A DNA stretch of 11,380 nucleotides from CTSoil-075 sp964292325 (GTDB lineage Bacteria; Bacillota; Negativicutes; DSM-13327). The stretch spans positions 1-11,380 of the forward strand of contig CAXYVG010000105.1 in the NCBI GenBank assembly GCA_964292325.1, given 5' to 3'. The notes beneath the pieces are model-generated. The model was given only the letters and a program-made list of their open reading frames with translations, was not told the origin of the DNA and searched no databases. The position numbers and the translations under genes were made by a program. Shown here piece after piece: positions 6,254 to 11,380 of this stretch; position 1 is the first letter of the stretch; each line of letters begins with the position of its first letter.

Positions 6254-8362
6254 ATGTTTAAGAAAAGACTGAAGACAATGCTGCAGAAAATGCAGTCTAT
6301 TTCTCCATTAATAACAAATTTACATAAAATGAAATCTCTTTTGTCATTATCAACAATTTTGCAGAGATTTTCTTTGCGGCGACTAGTAAGAAGGAAAACT
6401 TGGTCATCTCTTGTGACGCAGGCAACGCTCCTGATTATTTTGACATGTATTATACCTCTTAGTATTGTGGGGTGGTATTTTACAACGCAAACAATGGAAA
6501 GTCTGACACAGGCTGCTATTGAAAAAAATAATAAAGTAGCGGATCGAATTGCTAGCGATATTGGGATCGTAATTCAATCTAAGAAAAATTTCTTAATGGT
6601 TACTAGTGCTAATAATGAAATTCGTGAAATGCAAAAAGATGCAGTGGTAAAATATCTGACTCAAGTAAAACCGTATTATAGTGGGAATGAGACATTATTT
6701 GTAGCACAAATGGATGGCAATCAAATAGGGCGAACGGATCAGGCAAATTTGGTTAATATTGCAGAGCGAGAGTATTTTCAGAAAGCTCTGCAGGGAAAGG
6801 TTGCAGTTTCTGATCCTTTATATAGTAAAGTTACGAAGCAATTAGCGACGGTTCTTTCGGTTCCTATTTATGGAGACGATAATAAGATAAAAGGAATATT
6901 GGGCGCTGATTTACCTCTGCAGAATATAAATGTTATAGTGGAGCAACTGCTATCACAAAACCCTGGATATTCAGTGACTATTATCAATAAAGATCGAGTT
7001 CCTTTATTCTATCAAGGCGATTCATCATCGGTTACCGAGTCTAAACCATTAAGCGATGGATATTATCAAGAGGCTGTTGAAAAACAAACAGGTACAACAG
7101 TTGGAATATCTCGTGACCAAGAAGTTTTTATATCGTATAGACCCATTGGCGATACAGGTTGGCTAGCAGTATCAGCTTATCCTAAGCAAGTAGCACTACA
7201 ATCAGCCTATGACATGGTGGAAAATAGTATGATCGTTACGTTGGGGATCATTGCGATATTTATTGTGATCGGGGTGTTCGTTACCCGCAAGGCTCTATCT
7301 CCTCTTGAAGAACTAGCCAATGGTGTGGAAATTGTTGCCCAAGGAGATTTAACTTATATTATTACCAATCATAGACGTGATGAAGTAGGTCATGTAGCCA
7401 GTGCTTTTAATGCTATGACTTCTAGTTTGCGGGAAATTGTTCATTCGGTAAAACAATCATCTACTCTTGTACTCGAAGCAACAGATACGGTTGCTGCTAC
7501 ATCTGAGCAATCACGGGGAGGGAGTATTCAAGTCGCGCAATCGGTTGAAGCCATTGCGGCACAAATTACGGAACAGGAAAAAGATACAAAAAAAACCGAA
7601 GAACTTTTGGAAAAATTAGTGGGTATTTCAGTGAATGTTTCAGACCGTACCGGGCAGGTAGCAGTTGCTAGTGATCAGTGTTCGTTAGCAGCAAGTCAAG
7701 GACAAAAGGTAATCAATAATACCGTTCTTAAGATGCAGGAGATAAAAAATCTCGTTACGAATACGGCGGGCACCGTTGGGGTGCTCGGGGATAGCACGAA
7801 AGAAATCGGGAGCATCTCAAGTATGATTACCGAAATTGCAAAACAAACAAATCTTTTGGCATTGAATGCAGCAATTGAGGCAGCTCGGGCTGGAGAGGCA
7901 GGACGAGGATTTGCAGTAGTTGCAGATGAAGTGCGCAAGTTAGCCGAGGAATCAGCTCGTGCTTCGATAGCCATTTCAACTATGATTACGACCATTCAAA
8001 CACAAACTAGCGGTTCGGTTATCGCTATGAGGAAGAGTGTTGAGCAGGTAGAGCAGGGAGTAGAATTGGTTCAAACGAGCGGTAATACTTTTGAAAAAAT
8101 TACCGAAGCGGTTCAGCAGGTTCAACTGCAAGCCAATACGATTACAGTTGAAACACAACGGCAGGTTGAGTTATGTCAAAAAGCAATGCAAGCTTTAACT
8201 AGTATTAGCATTTTAGCCACTAGTAATACGAGTGGTGCACATGAAATTGCTGCTGTGTGCCAACAACAAGCAAGTGCATCTCAGGAAATTACTTTTTCTA
8301 TTGAAAAACTTCATGCTATGTCGTATAAATTAGAAGATATAGTATCGCAGTTTACAGTTTAA
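6254..8362 (+). CDS. Methyl-accepting chemotaxis protein with double-Cache-like sensor
   Basis: The 702-residue chemoreceptor carries, in order: a basic N-terminal extension (about 1-50), TM1 (about 52-76), an extracellular sensor (about 77-322) resembling dCache_1, TM2 (about 325-345), HAMP (about 345-398), and the signalling coiled-coil to the end. The invariant hairpin tip, NLLALNAAIEAARAGEAGRG, lies at about 533-552. The sensor contains the Cache-type ISYRPIGDTGWLAVSAYP segment at about 293-310. It would bind a small ligand outside and control CheA/CheW; the ligand cannot be read from sequence. There is no NWETF-type CheR tether at the C-terminus. GGGGGAG at 6236-6242 is 11 bases before the ATG, rather far but the only good site. 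The 50-residue preface before TM1 is longer than usual and rich in Lys, Arg and Leu. A terminator separates it from pstS and another follows it, so it is monocistronic. Confidence 0.95.
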   Translation: MFKKRLKTMLQKMQSISPLITNLHKMKSLLSLSTILQRFSLRRLVRRKTWSSLVTQATLLIILTCIIPLSIVGWYFTTQTMESLTQAAIEKNNKVADRIASDIGIVIQSKKNFLMVTSANNEIREMQKDAVVKYLTQVKPYYSGNETLFVAQMDGNQIGRTDQANLVNIAEREYFQKALQGKVAVSDPLYSKVTKQLATVLSVPIYGDDNKIKGILGADLPLQNINVIVEQLLSQNPGYSVTIINKDRVPLFYQGDSSSVTESKPLSDGYYQEAVEKQTGTTVGISRDQEVFISYRPIGDTGWLAVSAYPKQVALQSAYDMVENSMIVTLGIIAIFIVIGVFVTRKALSPLEELANGVEIVAQGDLTYIITNHRRDEVGHVASAFNAMTSSLREIVHSVKQSSTLVLEATDTVAATSEQSRGGSIQVAQSVEAIAAQITEQEKDTKKTEELLEKLVGISVNVSDRTGQVAVASDQCSLAASQGQKVINNTVLKMQEIKNLVTNTAGTVGVLGDSTKEIGSISSMITEIAKQTNLLALNAAIEAARAGEAGRGFAVVADEVRKLAEESARASIAISTMITTIQTQTSGSVIAMRKSVEQVEQGVELVQTSGNTFEKITEAVQQVQLQANTITVETQRQVELCQKAMQALTSISILATSNTSGAHEIAAVCQQQASASQEITFSIEKLHAMSYKLEDIVSQFTV

Positions 8363-8371
8363 TAAGTAAAT

Positions 8372-8403
8372 AAAAAAATGCGCCTTTATAGGCGCATTTT
8401 TTT
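8372..8403. terminator. Bidirectional intrinsic terminator between the chemoreceptor gene and lysC
   Basis: AAAAAAATGCGCCT (8372-8385) pairs with AGGCGCATTTTTTT (8390-8403) around a four-base TTAT loop. The GC core is flanked by A7 and T7, so it terminates in both directions. It sits 9 bases after the chemoreceptor stop and 16 bases past the lysC stop. Confidence 0.92.
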
Positions 8404-8419
8404 ACGGAATCAAGTCATA

Positions 8420-8911
8420 TTATGCTTGAACTGGAAAGAAAAAGGCGTGAATCGCATTCACAGCTTCTTTTACTTTATCGGCTTGAATGATACAAGAAAT
8501 ACTAATTTCTGATGTACTAATTACTTCAATATTAATTCCTGCATCAGACAAGGAGCCAAACATGTTCGCTGCAATACCAGGATTGCCAAGCATTCCTGCC
8601 CCAACGATGGAGACTTTAGCTACATTATAGTCAATTAATATGCCGAAAACTTGCATTTCATTACCAAGTTCTTCAACGATTGTTTTTGCTTGCGTTAAAT
8701 CTTCTTGGGCAACGGTAAATACCATATCGATAATATTTTTATCAGTATTGCGAATACTTTGTACGATCATATCAACATCAACATTGGCTTTTGCTAAAGA
8801 TGAGAAAATTTTGTAGGCAACACCTGGACGATCTGGTAAACCTAACATGGCAATTTTAGCAACATTTGTATCGTGGGTAACACCTCTGATAATAAATTCT
8901 TTTTCTTCCAC
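8420..8911 (-). CDS. Predicted aspartokinase beta subunit from an internal start in lysC
   Basis: Within lysC, AAGGGAGG (8927-8920) is followed after eight bases by an in-frame GTG (8911-8909, codon 248). This is just before the ACT domains, giving 163 residues. In Bacillus subtilis aspartokinase II the alpha and beta subunits come from in-phase overlapping frames, with beta being the C-terminal portion of similar length. The internal ribosome site here is as good as those of independent genes nearby, so I infer the same arrangement. The beta product would contain only the regulatory ACT pair (about 265-405 of the full chain) and would associate with the alpha chain. No experiment supports it here. 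Confidence 0.7.
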   Translation of the reverse strand: MEEKEFIIRGVTHDTNVAKIAMLGLPDRPGVAYKIFSSLAKANVDVDMIVQSIRNTDKNIIDMVFTVAQEDLTQAKTIVEELGNEMQVFGILIDYNVAKVSIVGAGMLGNPGIAANMFGSLSDAGINIEVISTSEISISCIIQADKVKEAVNAIHAFFFPVQA

Positions 8912-9652
8912 TGTATATGCCTCCCTTATAAATGTACCCGTATCTTGGGTAAATGTTGAACGTACATGGATGGGTACACCATAATGTTTACCCATTTCTA
9001 CAGAGCGAGGTTGCATGACACCTGCACCTAAACGTGCCATTTCTAGCATTTCATTATACGTAATTTCTTTCATACGGCGAGCGTCTTTGACTACTCGCGG
9101 ATCTGCTGAATATACGCCATCAACATCTGTAAAAATTTCGCAAGCATCTGCTTTTAATGCCCCTGCTAAAGCTACCGCAGAAGTATCAGAACCGCCTCGT
9201 CCTAATGTAAGAATGTCTCCCTCTATACTGGAACCTTGGAAACCGGCGACTACTACAATTTTACCCTTTTCTAATTCATCTAGTACCCGCTTAGGGTCAA
9301 TATTAAGAATTTTACCTTTCGTGTAGGTATCATTTGTCTTAATACCTGCTTGCCAGCCGGTAAACGAAATCGCAGGGTGTCCCAATTTGTTAAAAGTCAT
9401 TGCCAGTAGAGCAATTGTTGTTTGTTCACCTGTAGATAATAGCATATCCATTTCACGAGCATACTGATATGGCTCTCCCACTAAGGACTTAGCTAATGTT
9501 ATTAAATCGTCGGTAGTATCTCCCATGGCAGATACCACAACGACAATCTTATCTTTAGAATCCTTTTCACGCAGCACTCTTTCTGCGACTGCCATAATTT
9601 TTTCTGGTGTAGCTACGGAGCTTCCACCGAATTTTTTTACAATTAAAGACAT
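8420..9652 (-). CDS. lysC: Aspartate kinase (aspartokinase II type, alpha subunit)
   Basis: The enzyme phosphorylates L-aspartate with ATP, the first step to diaminopimelate/lysine, threonine, methionine and, in spore formers, dipicolinate. It is 410 residues, close to Bacillus aspartokinase II. The catalytic amino-acid-kinase domain (about 1-240) has KFGGSSV at 7-13, STGEQ at 73-77, AGFQG at 136-140, LGRGGSDTSA at 150-159 and FTDVDGVYSADPR at 174-186. Two ACT domains follow (about 265-335 and 343-405), the usual site of lysine or threonine feedback. AAAGGAGG at 9659-9666 fixes the ATG at 9652. An internal ribosome site and GTG at codon 248 indicate a second product covering only the ACT region. 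No lysine riboswitch or T-box is visible upstream. A short hairpin and a possible leader ORF precede the start. It is transcribed alone and diverges from a symporter gene. Confidence 0.96.
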   Translation of the reverse strand: MSLIVKKFGGSSVATPEKIMAVAERVLREKDSKDKIVVVVSAMGDTTDDLITLAKSLVGEPYQYAREMDMLLSTGEQTTIALLAMTFNKLGHPAISFTGWQAGIKTNDTYTKGKILNIDPKRVLDELEKGKIVVVAGFQGSSIEGDILTLGRGGSDTSAVALAGALKADACEIFTDVDGVYSADPRVVKDARRMKEITYNEMLEMARLGAGVMQPRSVEMGKHYGVPIHVRSTFTQDTGTFIREAYTVEEKEFIIRGVTHDTNVAKIAMLGLPDRPGVAYKIFSSLAKANVDVDMIVQSIRNTDKNIIDMVFTVAQEDLTQAKTIVEELGNEMQVFGILIDYNVAKVSIVGAGMLGNPGIAANMFGSLSDAGINIEVISTSEISISCIIQADKVKEAVNAIHAFFFPVQA

Positions 9653-9714
9653 TCCAATCCTCCTTTAGCCCAGTTGCTACTGGGAATATAATATAGTATT
9701 CTTCCTAAAAACAC
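9643..9714 (-). CDS. Possible 23-residue leader ORF overlapping the lysC start
   Basis: On the minus strand AGGAGGG (9725-9719) precedes GTG 9714 by four bases. The frame runs 23 codons and stops at TAA 9643-9645, five bases past the lysC start codon (overlap 10 bases). It contains the lysC ribosome site and the hairpin at 9669-9684. The peptide has one Lys and no run of Lys, Thr or Met codons, so classic attenuation by the end product is not suggested. If real it would couple translation into lysC. The close spacing and small size leave it uncertain. Confidence 0.35.
   Translation of the reverse strand: MFLGRILYYIPSSNWAKGGLECL
9669..9684 (-). other. Hairpin just upstream of the lysC ribosome site
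   Basis: CCCAGT and ACTGGG form a six-bp GC-rich stem around a four-base loop. It ends two bases before AAAGGAGG of lysC. No T-run follows, so it is not a terminator. It could keep the ribosome site accessible or respond to ribosomes reading the leader ORF. Function is unproven. Confidence 0.5.
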
Positions 9715-9823
9715 AAAACCCTCCTAAGAATGGACAATAAATATTATTATTACAAAAAAATATTATAAATGAAAGGTATTTCTTGATTTCTTGATTTTCT
9801 TATAACTTTACAGCGTTATATAT

Positions 9824-9852
9824 TTGGTATAGATGCTAAATTATGTTATGAT
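9824..9852 (+). promoter_or_regulatory. Candidate sigma-A promoter for the symporter
   Basis: TTGGTA (9824-9829) and TATGAT (9847-9852) are spaced by 17 bases, implying a leader of about 75 bases before the ATG at 9934. The rest of the 281-bp divergent region (9653-9933) holds a tandem TTTCTTGA pair (9779-9794), a minus-strand TATAAT (9767-9762) and the lysC leader elements. No riboswitch consensus is visible on either strand. Confidence 0.5.
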
Positions 9853-9933
9853 GCTGGAGGAGAGAACTTGTAAAAAAATATAGTATGTAATGTGTAGCAG
9901 ATGATATGCAACATAAAAAATGGGGGTCTATGA

Positions 9934-11364
9934 ATGAATGGTTATACTTGGGCAATTATACTGTATGCATTGTTATTAGTCGGTGTTGGGTTTATTATTA
10001 CGAAAAGAGTACAGGGGGCCGCAGATTTTTTTGTTGGTGGTCGTAAGTTTGGACCAGCATTGCTGTTTATTACGATGGTTGCTCCCAATATTGGTGCGGG
10101 ATCAACGGTTGGTGTCGCTGGTTTGGGATTTAAAGTAGGAATATCTGCTGCTTGGTGGATTATAGCATCATCGGTAGGTACTTTTATTTTAGCATTCATT
10201 GTTGGACCAGCCATTTGGCAATTGGCTAAAAAACATGATTTTTATACATTAGGGGATTATTTAGATTACAGATACAATCGGAATTTTCGTGGCTTCATAT
10301 CTTTGATGATGGCAATTGGTACAGTTGCCATTTTTGCTGGTCAATTAATGGGAATTGCATGGATTTTATCTGCAGTAGCAGGAATCTCGAAAACCATGGG
10401 TATTTTAATTGGGGCTGTAGTGGTTATCTTATATTTTGGTGCTGGTGGTTTACTGGCGGCTGCTTATGTCAATATTATTGAAGCTGGTGTTAAATTAATA
10501 GGATTCGTGATTGCTGTTCCCTTTGTTCTTAGTTTTGTTGGCGGATGGAGTGGTCTTGAAGAAAAAGTTATCGTCAATATGGGCGATGCAGTAAAGGCTG
10601 CCAGTTATTTTAGTTTTGATGGTGCAGGAATGAGCACTATTATCGGATTCTTTTTAATGTTAACACCATCTTTTTTTATTTCTCCTGGTCTAATTGGTAA
10701 AGTATATGGTGCAAAAGATAAAAAAACGGTTATCATCGGTACTTGTCTGTGTGGAGTGGTTATGTTAGCTTTTGCTGTAATACCTGCTTTTCTTGGGATG
10801 GCAGCAGCATCCATTATGCCAAATCTGACAGAACGGGAACTCGCGCTACCGATCGTTATGAAAGAATGTATGCCTTTTTGGGCATCTGCTTTAGCGCTCG
10901 CCGCAATTTTCTCTGCGGAAGTAAGTGCTGCGGATGCGGTTTTATATATGATTACTTCATCTTTTACAAAAGATTTATATAAAGCGTTTATTAAACCCGA
11001 TATTTCCGATGCAATGCTGCTGAAAGCTGGCAGAATTGTTGCAGTAGTAGCGGGAATACTCGGAGTCTGTATGGCAATTGTTTTGCCTAATATTATTACG
11101 GCATTATCCATTTTTTATTCATTAATGTCGGTTTCATTAACAGCACCGTTGCTCTTTGGACTATTTTCTAAACGGCCTAGCACTACAGCGGCTTTTATTT
11201 CCGCATTGATAGGGATAGTCGTAGCTGTTTTTCTACAGTTTGGTAATGGTGGTAAAGGACTGGGGATGCTCAATGGGCAGTCAACGGCGATTGTATTGAC
11301 AATCTTGATTATGATTTTTATGATGTATGTATTTCCTGCGAACAAGAAAAATAGTAATTTATAA
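9934..11364 (+). CDS. Sodium:solute symporter family (SSS/SSF) transporter
   Basis: The 476-residue polytopic membrane protein has about 12-13 hydrophobic segments and belongs to the SSS family, which couples substrate uptake to Na+ (proline, pantothenate, sugars, organic acids and others). Family features are FFVGGRKFGP (32-41) after TM1, the glycine-rich unwound region APNIGAGSTVGVAGLGF (50-66), YTLGDYLDYRY (104-114) and SAEVSAADAVLYMITSSF (327-344), which matches the Na2-site helix (usually S/T-AD-S). GGGGGT at 9922-9927 with six-base spacing sets the ATG; other ATGs nearby are out of frame. The product ends with a lysine-rich tail and the stop is 16 bases before the window end, so nothing downstream can be read. 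Substrate is unknown. Divergence from lysC is not enough to propose an amino acid. Confidence 0.93.
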   Translation: MNGYTWAIILYALLLVGVGFIITKRVQGAADFFVGGRKFGPALLFITMVAPNIGAGSTVGVAGLGFKVGISAAWWIIASSVGTFILAFIVGPAIWQLAKKHDFYTLGDYLDYRYNRNFRGFISLMMAIGTVAIFAGQLMGIAWILSAVAGISKTMGILIGAVVVILYFGAGGLLAAAYVNIIEAGVKLIGFVIAVPFVLSFVGGWSGLEEKVIVNMGDAVKAASYFSFDGAGMSTIIGFFLMLTPSFFISPGLIGKVYGAKDKKTVIIGTCLCGVVMLAFAVIPAFLGMAAASIMPNLTERELALPIVMKECMPFWASALALAAIFSAEVSAADAVLYMITSSFTKDLYKAFIKPDISDAMLLKAGRIVAVVAGILGVCMAIVLPNIITALSIFYSLMSVSLTAPLLFGLFSKRPSTTAAFISALIGIVVAVFLQFGNGGKGLGMLNGQSTAIVLTILIMIFMMYVFPANKKNSNL

Positions 11365-11380
11365 ACTATGTATGATGTAT

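Noticed and set aside
7696..7995. 99-codon minus-strand open frame inside the chemoreceptor gene
   Set aside because: It is opposite the invariant signalling tip, whose Ala/Glu-rich codons produce long antisense frames; no independent evidence of coding.
9855..9875. GGAGGAG followed by TTG as the start of a small gene
   Set aside because: The TTG is followed at once by TAA, so there is no reading frame.
9653..9933. Lysine riboswitch or T-box upstream of lysC
   Set aside because: The leader is AT-rich, lacks the conserved G/A-rich riboswitch segments and has no terminator/antiterminator pair with a T-run.
10605..11111. 168-codon minus-strand open frame inside the symporter gene
   Set aside because: It lies wholly within a clear membrane transporter, has no recognisable domain and is best explained as an antisense shadow.

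Overview
The window looks like ordinary chromosome from a low-GC, AT-rich Firmicute. Shine-Dalgarno sites are strong (AGGAGG types), promoters are sigma-A like, and intergenic spaces hold long hairpin terminators. The gene content (membrane-anchored NusG domain II protein, two-CBS protein, double-Cache chemoreceptor, aspartokinase with an internal start) would fit Negativicutes such as Pelosinus or Sporomusa, but that lineage call is an inference and was not searched.

Layout. 1-414 (-): 5' part of an exported Thr/Asn/Pro/Lys-rich protein with an 81-bp tandem repeat, cut by the window edge. 591-980 (+): membrane-anchored NusG domain II protein. 1056-2262 (+): a two-gene operon, xpt (xanthine phosphoribosyltransferase) and an overlapping HAD phosphatase, closed by a strong hairpin terminator shared with the convergent gene. 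2322-2564 (-): 80-residue protein of unknown function. 2695-4473 (-): PhoR/WalK-type sensor kinase without a response regulator in the window. 4575-4997 (-): two-CBS protein, separated from the kinase by a terminator. 5291-6148 (+): PstS phosphate-binding lipoprotein, behind a three-repeat Pho-box-like element. 6254-8362 (+): methyl-accepting chemotaxis protein. 8420-9652 (-): aspartokinase lysC, with a clear internal Shine-Dalgarno plus GTG that should give a separate beta subunit, and a possible short upstream ORF overlapping its start. 9934-11364 (+): sodium:solute symporter.

How the genes work together. The middle third suggests phosphate sensing and uptake: PstS binds phosphate at the cell surface, its promoter carries PhoP-type direct repeats, and a PhoR-like kinase lies nearby. 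pstC, pstA, pstB and phoP are absent from the window. xpt and the HAD phosphatase form a likely purine-salvage operon. lysC feeds lysine/threonine/methionine (and dipicolinate/diaminopimelate) synthesis and diverges from a transporter of unknown substrate.

I see no mobile element, CRISPR array, RNA gene or clear defence system. No wholly new system is convincing. The best leads are the leader and internal start of lysC, and the Pho-box region of pstS.
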